DNA of 8,269 nucleotides from an uncultured Eubacteriales bacterium (lineage in GTDB: Bacteria > Bacillota > Clostridia > Oscillospirales > Oscillospiraceae), in the NCBI GenBank assembly GCA_900549545.1, contig URPA01000073.1, forward strand, positions 1-8,269, written 5' to 3'. Shown here piece by piece: positions 1 to 5,564 of the stretch. The translations under genes and the position numbers were made by a program. The notes under the pieces were generated by a model, which did not search any database, was not told the DNA's origin, and worked only from the letters and a program-made list of their open reading frames with translations. Within the stretch, counting starts at the first letter, position 1; each line of letters opens with the position of its first letter.

Positions 1-364
1 GGCCGCCGTAGAGCCGGTTCATGCCCCGCAGCACGGCGGCGGCGTCGGCAGAGCCGCCCGCCATGCCAGCGCCAACGGGGATGCGCTTTTTCATGCTTAT
101 CTCCACGCCCTGCCCCGGCTCCCCGGCGGCGTCGAGAAACTGCCGCGCCGCGCGCACGGCGAGGTTGCGCTCATCGTTGGGGATAAAGTGCAGGTCGCTC
201 ACGGCGCTCAGCTCCCCAGTGTCGTTGAGGCGGATGCACAGCTCGTCACAGAGCGACACGCTCTGCATGACCATGACCATGTCATGGTAGCCGTCGGGCC
301 GCTTTCCCACTATATCAAGGGAGATGTTGAGCTTTGCGTAGGCTCTTTCGTTTGTTTCTCTCAT
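1..364 (-). CDS. ispE: 4-diphosphocytidyl-2-C-methyl-D-erythritol kinase, N-terminal part (runs off window)
   Basis: GHMP-family kinase that phosphorylates the 2-hydroxyl of CDP-methylerythritol with ATP in the cytosolic MEP (non-mevalonate) isoprenoid pathway. The 121 visible residues hold two family signatures. One is the N-terminal AYAKLNISLDIVGKRPDGYH at about residues 8-27, where Lys11 matches the substrate-contacting lysine of E. coli IspE. The other is the glycine-rich ATP loop IPVGAGMAGGSADAA at residues 95-109. The C-terminal half, with the catalytic Asp region, lies beyond base 1. The ATG at 364-362 is preceded by GGAG (371-374) with 6 nt spacing. The gene starts 11 nt after the stop of the upstream glucosidase gene, so the two are almost certainly co-transcribed. 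Family assignment is secure. The link to a sugar hydrolase is positional only. Confidence 0.95.
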   Translation of the reverse strand, partial: MRETNERAYAKLNISLDIVGKRPDGYHDMVMVMQSVSLCDELCIRLNDTGELSAVSDLHFIPNDERNLAVRAARQFLDAAGEPGQGVEISMKKRIPVGAGMAGGSADAAAVLRGMNRLYGG

Positions 365-375
365 AATGATCTCCG

Positions 376-2061
376 TCAGCTATTAAATAAGTATACCCGC
401 AGCTCATATGGTCGGGCGGTGAAGCCGTTGGCAATGACAAAATTCCTGTCGTAATTGCACAGGGCCAGCGTCCCCTTTGAAAGGTCCAGCCATTCCGGCG
501 CGTCAAAGCGCTTGAGCTCACTGCTGAAGCTGCAAATCACCAGCAGCCGCGTTCCGCGGTATTCCCGCTCGTACACATAAAAGTCCTTGCTCTTGGGCAT
601 ATGCTCCCGGTACTCTCCGTACAGCACCACAGGCTGCTCCTTGCGGAACTTTATAAGCGCGCGGTAGAAATTGAGCAGGGAATCGGGGTCATCCTCCTGT
701 GCGCGGACGTTTATCTGCCTGTAATTGTCGTTGACAAAAAACCAGGGCTTGGCTGTGCTGAACCCGGCGTTGGGCTCATCCGACCACTGCATGGGCGTCC
801 TCGCGTTCTCGCGGCTGGATTCCTGCACGGTTTTGAGCAGCTTCTTCCCGGACATGAACTTCGAGAGCAGGCGCGCGTTATTGTGCGTCATGACATCCTG
901 ATAGTCATTAAGCTCCGGCAGGCGGATGTTCAGCATACCTATCTCCTGACCCTGATAGATAAAGGGCGTGCCCCGCTGGAGCATATACATGGCGGCAAGC
1001 ATCTTACCGCTCTCGGTGCGGTAGCGCTCATTGCCGTAGCGGCTTATGATGCGCGGGTGGTCATGGTTTTCAATGTACAGCGCGTTCCAGCCCCGGCCGC
1101 TGAGCATCTCCTGCCAGTGGGTGAAGGCACTTTTCATCTTCACAAGGTCAAACGGGCGGCGGATGGCGTCAGTCATGAAGCAGTCGGCCTCCATGTGGGA
1201 AAAGCCGATCATCTCATCGAGAACCTTGTTCTCCCCCTCGCTGACGTATTTAAGCGCGGTCTCCGGGGAGGTCATGGGGCTCTCGCCCACGGTGAAGCAG
1301 TCGTAATGGTCGAGCACATCGCGCTTGAACTCCGCCAGATACTCGTGCACCTGCGGGCGGTTGAGACAGTGCTTCATGATGCCGTTTGCCATCGGCAGCT
1401 TCGGGTAGCTGCTGGGCAGGCCCGGCGTTTTTGAAATGAATGTAATGACATCCTCCCGGAAGCCGTCCACCCCCATATCCAGCCAGAAGCGCAGGATTTT
1501 CTTCACTTCCTGCCGCACCTTGGGGTTATCCATGTTGAGATCAGGCTGCTTTTTGGCGAAAAGGTGCAGGTAATATTCGTCCAGCCCCTCATCGTACTCC
1601 CAGGCGTCCCCCTCGAACATGCTTGTCCAGTTGTTCGGCGGCAGCCGCCGCCTGCCCGAGACGCGCCCGGGCCGCCAGTAATAATAGTCGTGATATGGGT
1701 TATCTTTGCCCTTTTTGCTCTCGATGAACCATTTGTGCTCATCGGAGGTGTGATTCACCACCAGATCCATGAATACCCGCATGCCGCGCTTGTGCGCCCC
1801 GTCAAGAACCTGCCGGAACACATCGAGGTTTCCGTAGTCCGGGTGAATGTCCATATAATCTGAGATATCATAGCCGAAATCGGCGTTTGGCGAGGGGTAG
1901 AGCGGGGAGAACCAGATTGCGTCCACCCCTAGGCTTTTTATGTAGTCCAGCTTCGACAGCACGCCCCAAAGGTCGCCGATGCCGTCCCCATTGCCGTCGC
2001 AAAAGCTGCGGGGCCATATCTGGTATACCGTCATTTCCTTGTACCATTGTTTGTCAGCCAT
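376..2061 (-). CDS. malL: GH13 alpha-glucosidase, oligo-1,6-glucosidase (isomaltase) type
   Basis: Cytosolic exo-acting hydrolase of short alpha-glucosides such as isomaltose, panose and isomaltulose; 561 residues, the usual length for the family. A (beta/alpha)8 barrel fills the first ~480 residues, followed by a C-terminal beta domain. Visible signatures are IWPRSFCDGNGDGIGDL (15-31), DLVVNHTSDEHKWF (99-112), QPDLNMDNP (172-180), GFREDV with nucleophile Asp204, TVGES with acid/base Glu260, and ENHDHPR with transition-state Asp334. Spacing between these three matches B. cereus oligo-1,6-glucosidase (D199, E255, D329). Val205 directly after the nucleophile is the residue that in this family goes with alpha-1,6 preference; maltases carry Thr or Ala. 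Glu203 stands where many homologues have Met or Phe. The ATG at 2061 has GGAGGG 6-7 nt upstream. A farther in-frame ATG at 2109 overlaps the promoter and is rejected. No signal peptide is seen. First gene of a unit that continues into ispE. Confidence 0.93.
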   Translation of the reverse strand: MADKQWYKEMTVYQIWPRSFCDGNGDGIGDLWGVLSKLDYIKSLGVDAIWFSPLYPSPNADFGYDISDYMDIHPDYGNLDVFRQVLDGAHKRGMRVFMDLVVNHTSDEHKWFIESKKGKDNPYHDYYYWRPGRVSGRRRLPPNNWTSMFEGDAWEYDEGLDEYYLHLFAKKQPDLNMDNPKVRQEVKKILRFWLDMGVDGFREDVITFISKTPGLPSSYPKLPMANGIMKHCLNRPQVHEYLAEFKRDVLDHYDCFTVGESPMTSPETALKYVSEGENKVLDEMIGFSHMEADCFMTDAIRRPFDLVKMKSAFTHWQEMLSGRGWNALYIENHDHPRIISRYGNERYRTESGKMLAAMYMLQRGTPFIYQGQEIGMLNIRLPELNDYQDVMTHNNARLLSKFMSGKKLLKTVQESSRENARTPMQWSDEPNAGFSTAKPWFFVNDNYRQINVRAQEDDPDSLLNFYRALIKFRKEQPVVLYGEYREHMPKSKDFYVYEREYRGTRLLVICSFSSELKRFDAPEWLDLSKGTLALCNYDRNFVIANGFTARPYELRVYLFNS

Positions 2062-2107
2062 AGGAATCCCTCCGCTCAAAAGCATGGTAAAAATACCCGC
2101 TGGCAAC

Positions 2108-2136
2108 ATAATAGCACATTAAAGCCGCCATAACAA
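2108..2136 (-). promoter_or_regulatory. Sigma-A-type promoter for the glucosidase-ispE unit
   Basis: On the minus strand, TTGTTA (-35, 2136-2131) is separated by 17 nt from TATTAT (-10, 2113-2108). That is four and five matches to consensus respectively. It lies about 45 nt upstream of the ATG at 2061 and diverges from the promoter at 2202-2230. Assigned by pattern only. Confidence 0.6.
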
Positions 2137-2201
2137 GAAAATATCCCGCGATTTGGACAAAACAGCCAGGTTTCGACAAGATTCCAAAAAATTTTCAAAT
2201 A

Positions 2202-2230
2202 TTGACAATTTGGTAAAAATGTGATAATAT
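2202..2230 (+). promoter_or_regulatory. Consensus sigma-A promoter (extended -10) for the Ig-repeat surface protein
   Basis: TTGACA (2202-2207), 17-nt spacer, TAATAT (2225-2230), with TGA immediately before the -10, giving an extended TGn element. The start of transcription should fall near 2237, leaving a long leader before either candidate start codon. A short inverted repeat CAAAT/ATTTG (2196-2200, 2208-2212) straddles the -35 and could be an operator. Confidence 0.8.
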
Positions 2231-2259
2231 CGCCCACAGAGTAGGGTAGTGCCGCTCCC

Positions 2260-2296
2260 GGCGCGGCGCGCAGCAAAATATGCCGCCCGCCGCGCC
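2260..2296 (+). other. GC-rich hairpin in the 5' leader of the surface-protein gene
   Basis: GGCGCGGCG (2260-2268) is perfectly complementary to CGCCGCGCC (2288-2296) across a 19-nt A-rich loop. No T-run follows, so it is not an intrinsic terminator. It sits between the promoter and the coding region and could affect mRNA stability or translation. No known riboswitch signature is recognised here. Confidence 0.55.
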
Positions 2297-2394
2297 CCGC
2301 CCGCCCTGACAAACCCAGGCGTTTCCGGCCTCAGGAATTTATGAAAGTCTCGAGATTTTGCGGCTTTCGCGTTTTTGAAAGGTCAAGTATCCCT

Positions 2395-4002
2395 ATGAAA
2401 AAGTTCATGATTTCAGCGGTTTTGGCGCTGCTGGTGCTGTTTTCCATATCGGTCTGCGCTTTTGCGACGACCACTTATCCCGCCCCAGCCCCTGTTGAGG
2501 TGGGGCAGGCGCTGGACCATCTGCTGGCCACCGTCCCCGCGGACAGTGCAGTCTCTGCCGATGAGGGCACTCTGCCCCCCGGTGTAGCTCTTGAGATGCA
2601 GCCAAGGGACGACAGCCAGCAGGATATCTACCTGCGCGGTACACCCACCGCGGCGGGGGAATATAACTGCGTTATAAAGGTCAGCGGTTCAGGCGATTTG
2701 ATGTGCCTTGTGAAGGTCACGCCTGCCCTGCCCCATATCACCACCGGCAGCAGCGTGGTCTGCGCCCTGAATGACAAGGCCAGCGTCAGCGTCACCGCCA
2801 CCGCCCCGGACGGGGGCAGCCTCAGCTATCAGTGGTATCAGAGTTCCACCAACAGCACGGCGGGCGCCGTGGCCGTCTCCGGCGGCACCGGGAGCACCCT
2901 CGCGGTGGACACCTCCGCCGCCGGGACGCTGTATTACTACTGCCTTGTGACCAATAACTCCGGCGGCCAGTCCGTGTCCGCCCTGTCGGGCATTATCCCC
3001 GTCACCGTCGGGGAGCTGACGCTCGATTCCATCTCTGTCAAGAGCCTGCCCACAAAGACGGTGTATACAGTGGGGGATAAGCTCAACACAGCGGGGCTGA
3101 GCATTGAGCTGCGCTATCACAACGGCAGCACCGCCGTGGTGACGGAGGGCTTCTCCGTCTATCCGACGCGCCTTGCGGATGCCGGGCAGCAGACTGTTGA
3201 GGTTGAATATCGCGGCAAGACCTGCACCTTCAGCGTGACCGTGGAGCAGCCGGAGGAGACTATCGACGGCATAGGCGTTTTGACGCTGCCTGCCAAAACC
3301 AGCTACGCCGTGGGTGAGGAGCTGGATTTCACGGGCCTTTCCATAAGGGTCTACACCAATAACGGCCACCGCGATGTGTATACCGGGCTTGAGTGCAGCC
3401 CCAAATCCTTTGACAAGGCCGGGTCTCACGCTGTCACCGTGAGCTATGGCGGCAAAACCTGCACCTTCAACGTCGTTGTGAAGGCGGAGGTAAAGCCCGT
3501 GAGCCTTGCCGTGGGCAAGATGCCCACAAAGACCGAGTATACCGTCGGTGACTCGCTGGATATCTCAGGGCTTGTCCTTAAGGAGACGGACAATACCAAC
3601 ACCGTCAAAGACATTACTGAGGGCTTTGATTACGCGCCGAAGAAGCTCAACAAGGCCGGCCAGCAGGAGATAATTGTCACCTACGGCCAGCTCAGCTGTA
3701 GCTTTAAGGTGACGGTGAAGGAAAAGGGCGCCGCCGAGAGCGTGCCGCCCACCGACGAGCCCCAGCCCTCTCAGCAGCCCGATGTCGAGCAGCCAACAGA
3801 GCAGCGCGGGGACGACGGCAGCACTGCCAAGACCGTGATGATTGTTATCCTTGTTATCGCGATAATCGCTCTGGCGGGCACTCTTGTTTATATGATAGTC
3901 GTCAAGCGCCGGGACGATATTGCGGAGAAAAACAGCCCCGATTCCGGCGATAATGCCGAGGATGAGGAGTTTAACTTCTTCGACAACTTCAAAAAGAAAT
4001 GA
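2395..4002 (+). CDS. Secreted, membrane-anchored protein with Ig-like repeats (type I topology)
   Basis: Function not recognised; the architecture is clear over 535 residues. A signal peptide (residues 1-24, KK then a long hydrophobic core, cleavage after AFA) leads into a putative-Ig domain of He_PIG type (~36-108, with LPPGV and GTPTAAGEY). An Ig-like domain with YQWY and YYCLVTNN follows (~112-205). Three tandem bacterial Ig-like repeats come next (~209-283, 290-362, 367-441), each with LP/MPTKT-Y-VGD, an AG-turn and a K-T-C-T-F-type last strand. Then a Pro/Gln/Glu-rich stalk (442-470), one membrane helix (~479-503), KRR stop-transfer and a ~30-residue charged tail ending FFDNFKKK. It should display its domains outside the cell, perhaps for adhesion or wall binding (inference). 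Start at 2395 gives a normal signal peptide, with AAAGG 12 nt upstream. An in-frame ATG at 2341, with AGGA 4 nt upstream, would add 18 residues and cannot be excluded. Confidence 0.85.
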   Translation: MKKFMISAVLALLVLFSISVCAFATTTYPAPAPVEVGQALDHLLATVPADSAVSADEGTLPPGVALEMQPRDDSQQDIYLRGTPTAAGEYNCVIKVSGSGDLMCLVKVTPALPHITTGSSVVCALNDKASVSVTATAPDGGSLSYQWYQSSTNSTAGAVAVSGGTGSTLAVDTSAAGTLYYYCLVTNNSGGQSVSALSGIIPVTVGELTLDSISVKSLPTKTVYTVGDKLNTAGLSIELRYHNGSTAVVTEGFSVYPTRLADAGQQTVEVEYRGKTCTFSVTVEQPEETIDGIGVLTLPAKTSYAVGEELDFTGLSIRVYTNNGHRDVYTGLECSPKSFDKAGSHAVTVSYGGKTCTFNVVVKAEVKPVSLAVGKMPTKTEYTVGDSLDISGLVLKETDNTNTVKDITEGFDYAPKKLNKAGQQEIIVTYGQLSCSFKVTVKEKGAAESVPPTDEPQPSQQPDVEQPTEQRGDDGSTAKTVMIVILVIAIIALAGTLVYMIVVKRRDDIAEKNSPDSGDNAEDEEFNFFDNFKKK

Positions 4003-4042
4003 AAAAAATCAGGGCCACCCGTACAACGGGTGGCCCTGATTT
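4003..4042 (+). terminator. Intrinsic terminator after the surface-protein gene, stronger on the minus strand
   Basis: A perfect 15-bp stem (4006-4020 with 4028-4042) encloses a 7-nt loop, starting just after the TGA at 4000-4002. In the plus direction the stem ends in only TTT. In the minus direction it is followed by a run of seven T (complement of 4002-4008), so it also stops transcription coming from rplL. Confidence 0.85.
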
Positions 4043-4061
4043 CATATCGGCTATCGGGTTC

Positions 4062-4090
4062 AGTCGAAAAAGGTAAAACCTTTGCCGACT
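4062..4090. other. Additional hairpin between convergent genes
   Basis: AGTCG (4062-4066) pairs with CGACT (4086-4090), and AAAGG (4069-4073) with CCTTT (4079-4083), separated by a 2x2 internal loop. It lies between the two terminators and has no adjoining T-run. Role unknown. Confidence 0.45.
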
Positions 4091-4095
4091 AACGC

Positions 4096-4125
4096 AAAAA
4101 AGCCCCGCCTGAGCGGGGCTTTTTT
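4096..4125 (-). terminator. Bidirectional terminator of the rplJ-rplL operon
   Basis: A perfect 13-bp stem (4096-4108 with 4113-4125) has loop CTGA. The GC core GCCCCGC/GCGGGGC is flanked by A6 and T6, which gives a U-run in either direction. It lies 18 nt past the rplL stop codon and also backs up the terminator of the convergent plus-strand gene. Confidence 0.92.
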
Positions 4126-4142
4126 ATGTGTTTTAAGATAAA

Positions 4143-4514
4143 TTACTTTATCTCGACGGTGGCGCCGACAGCCTCGAGCTGAGCCTTGACAGCCTCGGCA
4201 TCTTCCTTGGAAACGCCTTCCTTGATCTTGGCAGGCACACCCTCAACGAGAGCCTTAGCCTCGGCAAGACCCAGACCGCTGATACCGCGGACTTCCTTGA
4301 TGACCTTGATCTTCTCAGCACCGAAAGCGGTCATGATAACATCAAACTCGGTCTTCTCCTCGACGGCAGCGGCAGCAGCGCCACCAGCGGCGGGAGCGGC
4401 GACAGCAGCGGCAGAAACGCCGAAGGTCTCCTCAAGGGCATGGACGAGCTCGGACAGCTCAAGAACGGAAAGAGCCTTGATCTCTTCGATCATGGCGGTG
4501 ATTTTTTCACTCAT
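4143..4514 (-). CDS. rplL: 50S ribosomal protein L7/L12
   Basis: Acidic stalk protein, 123 residues, that forms dimers bound to L10 and recruits translation factors to the 50S subunit. The N-terminal dimerisation helices begin MSEKITAMIEEIKALSVLEL. An Ala/Gly-rich hinge (AAAVAAPAAGGAAAAAVEEK) follows, then the C-terminal domain with the family motif KIKVIKEVRGISGLGLAEAK and a VEIK end. The ATG at 4514 has GGAGG 8 nt upstream. An in-frame ATG at 4529 overlaps that ribosome binding site and is rejected. It lies 36 nt downstream of rplJ in the same transcription unit, and the bidirectional terminator at 4096-4125 follows. No rpoB lies downstream, unlike the usual order. Confidence 0.98.
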   Translation of the reverse strand: MSEKITAMIEEIKALSVLELSELVHALEETFGVSAAAVAAPAAGGAAAAAVEEKTEFDVIMTAFGAEKIKVIKEVRGISGLGLAEAKALVEGVPAKIKEGVSKEDAEAVKAQLEAVGATVEIK

Positions 4515-4550
4515 TGTAATTTCCTCCATTAAAAATCTTGTGTTGCGCCA

Positions 4551-5081
4551 TTATTCGGCAGCTTCGGCAGCGGGCTCAACAGAGCCACCCTTCTGCTCGA
4601 GGATCTGACCAAGGCAAACGGCAAGCCCGGTGATAGGAGCGATCATGGTGCCCAGCACCTTGGCGTACAGCGTATCCTTGCTGGAGAGCTGAGACATCTC
4701 CTCGATCTCGGCGGCGGAGAGGACCTTGCCCTCCATGAATGCGGCCTTGATGTTGAAGCGCTCACCCAGCTTTTTGCTGTAATCGCTGATGATGCGGAAA
4801 GGCGCGATGGGATCGCTTTCGGCGGTAGCCAGAGAGGTGGTGCCGTTGAGGACGGAGTCAAGCTCCTGAAGGCCCAGATCGTCCAGTGCTCTTCTGACCA
4901 GAGTGTTCTTCACGACGGTGTAATCGACCTCGCCCTTGCGCAGCTCGGTACGCAGTGCGGTATCCTCTGCAACGGTGATTCCCTTGTAGTCAACGAGGAC
5001 GCCAGCGCTTGCCTTCCTCATGCGCTCTTCGAGAGCGGCCACGACCGCCTGCTTTTCGCTGAGAACTTTTGCGTTTGGCAT
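4551..5081 (-). CDS. rplJ: 50S ribosomal protein L10
   Basis: Base of the ribosomal stalk, 176 residues. The N-terminal domain binds 23S rRNA and the C-terminal helix binds L7/L12 dimers. The start MPNAKVLSEKQAVVAALEER is typical of Firmicutes L10. Further family motifs are VDYKGITVAEDTALR, VVKNTLVRRAL and an ILEQKGG segment before an acidic, Ala-rich tail. The ATG at 5081 has GGAGGTG about 9 nt upstream. An in-frame extension to 5165 would read through the leader RNA and is rejected. Free L10, or the L10-L12 complex, is known to bind the leader of its own mRNA to repress the operon, and that leader is intact here (5126-5226). rplK and rplA, the usual upstream neighbours, are absent. Confidence 0.98.
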   Translation of the reverse strand: MPNAKVLSEKQAVVAALEERMRKASAGVLVDYKGITVAEDTALRTELRKGEVDYTVVKNTLVRRALDDLGLQELDSVLNGTTSLATAESDPIAPFRIISDYSKKLGERFNIKAAFMEGKVLSAAEIEEMSQLSSKDTLYAKVLGTMIAPITGLAVCLGQILEQKGGSVEPAAEAAE

Positions 5082-5125
5082 GTGTGTTTTCACCTCCACA
5101 CTAATAAATCGCGCCCAATATGAAG

Positions 5126-5226
5126 AAAAATCCCTGCATCCAAGGACGCAGAGACACAAAAACAATAAGATATCGTTAATGTCCTCGGCAGGATTTATGG
5201 ACTAATCCACCTGCTGTCTTCGGAGC
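5126..5226 (-). promoter_or_regulatory. L10 ribosomal protein leader with antiterminator/terminator switch
   Basis: Minus-strand RNA from about 5228. The block CCGAAGACAGCAGG (5223-5210) with CCTGCCGAGG (5192-5183) forms the kink-turn-like L10 site, with stem GCAGG/CCTGC enclosing a small GGA-TTAG-TCC hairpin. The segment CCGAGGAC (5188-5181) can instead pair over 8 bp with GTCCTTGG (5147-5140), which would break the downstream hairpin. That hairpin (5154-5145 with 5140-5131, 10 bp including G-U pairs) is followed by five U and acts as an attenuator. L10 binding should sequester the antiterminator strand and favour termination. This matches the known Firmicutes L10 leader family. The switch is read from complementarity, not folding software. 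Confidence 0.85.
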
Positions 5227-5234
5227 GCTCGATT

Positions 5235-5263
5235 AATATACAGGATTTTGCCCGGCTTGTCAA
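5235..5263 (-). promoter_or_regulatory. Consensus sigma-A promoter of rplJ-rplL
   Basis: On the minus strand, TTGACA (5263-5258), a 17-nt spacer and TATATT (5240-5235) place the transcription start near 5228, just before the L10 leader. It is back-to-back with the plus-strand promoter at 5285-5314. Confidence 0.88.
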
Positions 5264-5284
5264 GTGTTTTTTTCAGCTTTTAGG

Positions 5285-5314
5285 TTGACAAATCAAAGTT
5301 TTTCAATGTATAAT
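5285..5314 (+). promoter_or_regulatory. Consensus promoter of the antisense (antitoxin-like) RNA
   Basis: Perfect TTGACA (5285-5290) and perfect TATAAT (5309-5314) with an 18-nt spacer. It drives transcription towards the 3' end of the minus-strand toxin-like gene. No plus-strand protein gene with a ribosome binding site lies before the terminator at 5369-5413, so the product is a short RNA. Confidence 0.85.
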
Positions 5315-5322
5315 ACATACAG

Positions 5323-5355
5323 AAAAAGGTGCTGCCGGTAAAAACGGTCAGCCCC
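5323..5355 (-). terminator. Terminator of the toxin-like mRNA
   Basis: On the minus strand GCTG-A-CCG (5352-5345) pairs with CGGCAGC (5337-5331), with a single bulged A and loop TTTTTAC. Two further G-C pairs lie beyond one mismatch (5354-5355 with 5328-5329). Five U follow (5327-5323). The toxin-like transcript would therefore end at about 5323 and include the full complement of the antisense RNA. Confidence 0.65.
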
Positions 5356-5368
5356 TCAGATGGTTATC

Positions 5369-5413
5369 GAAGTAACCGCCTTGGTTGGAAGCTGAGGGCG
5401 GTTACTTCTTTTT
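5369..5413 (+). terminator. Terminator of the antisense RNA
   Basis: A perfect 12-bp stem GAAGTAACCGCC/GGCGGTTACTTC (5369-5380 with 5397-5408) has a 16-nt loop and is followed by T5 (5409-5413). Its right arm contains the complement of the stop codon and last lysine codon of the toxin-like gene. Confidence 0.85.
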
Positions 5414-5488
5414 CGCCTGAAATATCAGGTTGACAATGCCAATGACAACAAGGCAGAACTGAAACAGTTCGCTATATGTAATCTGCAC
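5402..5488 (-). CDS. Small hydrophobic holin-like peptide, putative type I toxin (28 aa)
   Basis: A 28-residue peptide: polar start MQITYSELFQ, a single hydrophobic segment FCLVVIGIVNLIF (11-23) and a basic tail QAKKK. This build is that of the tiny single-pass membrane peptides annotated in Clostridia and Bacilli as putative holin-like toxins, which depolarise or damage the membrane. The family match is from memory of the TYSELFQF pattern, not a search. Start is GTG at 5488-5486, with an extensive Shine-Dalgarno AGGGTGAT ending 3 nt before it, so the GG core lies 7 nt away. The reading frame is open further upstream to 5647, but that part is the untranslated leader and promoter. It has its own promoter (5619-5647), a ~125-nt structured leader that can hide the ribosome binding site, and a convergent antisense RNA. 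Too short for most gene callers. Confidence 0.72.
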   Translation of the reverse strand: MQITYSELFQFCLVVIGIVNLIFQAKKK

Positions 5489-5490
5489 AC

Positions 5491-5544
5491 TATCACCCTC
5501 TCTCAATTTGGAGGGGGCAGAAGCTCCCTCCTCACTCGGAGGGA
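5491..5544 (-). promoter_or_regulatory. Toxin leader with four-segment alternative pairing over the ribosome binding site
   Basis: In 5'-3' order on the mRNA: a TCCCTCC (5544-5538), b GGAGGGA (5531-5525), c CCCCCTCC (5517-5510), d GAGGGTGAT (5500-5492, the ribosome binding site). a pairs with b over 7 bp and c with d over 5 bp (CCCTC/GAGGG), which hides the site. Alternatively b pairs with c over 6 bp, which frees d. The complementarity is seen directly; the switching is inferred. Confidence 0.55.
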
Positions 5545-5564
5545 CTGACCGCCTGTTACCGTTT

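Larger units (their letters stand above)
5321..5413 (+). ncRNA. Putative antisense RNA antitoxin (~93 nt)
   Basis: Bounded by the promoter at 5285-5314 and a strong terminator ending in the T-run at 5409-5413. Its whole length is complementary to the 3' untranslated region and last codons of the minus-strand hydrophobic peptide gene. This is the convergent 3'-overlap arrangement of known type I pairs such as txpA/ratA and bsrG/SR4. It begins with a hairpin (5328-5355). It also offers mutually exclusive stems: CCCTCAG/CTGAGGG (5353-5359, 5392-5398), GGTTA/TAACC (5362-5366, 5373-5377) and the terminator stem. An 11-codon ATG frame (5360-5395) lacks a ribosome binding site. Expression and function are inferred. 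Confidence 0.68.

Noticed and set aside
601..1434. 277-codon plus-strand open frame opposite the glucosidase gene
   Set aside because: Shadow of a well-supported GH13 gene in G+C-rich DNA; no domain and no ribosome binding site.
2231..2340. Possible c-di-GMP (GEMM) riboswitch before the surface-protein gene
   Set aside because: GACAAACC and CCGGCC are reminiscent, but the conserved ACGCAAAGCC core and the order of helices are missing.
2689..3429. 246-codon minus-strand open frame opposite the surface-protein gene
   Set aside because: Glycine/histidine-rich low-complexity translation typical of an antisense shadow.
5360..5395. 11-codon ATG frame in the antisense RNA
   Set aside because: No ribosome binding site upstream, and it lies inside mutually pairing stems; kept only as a note.
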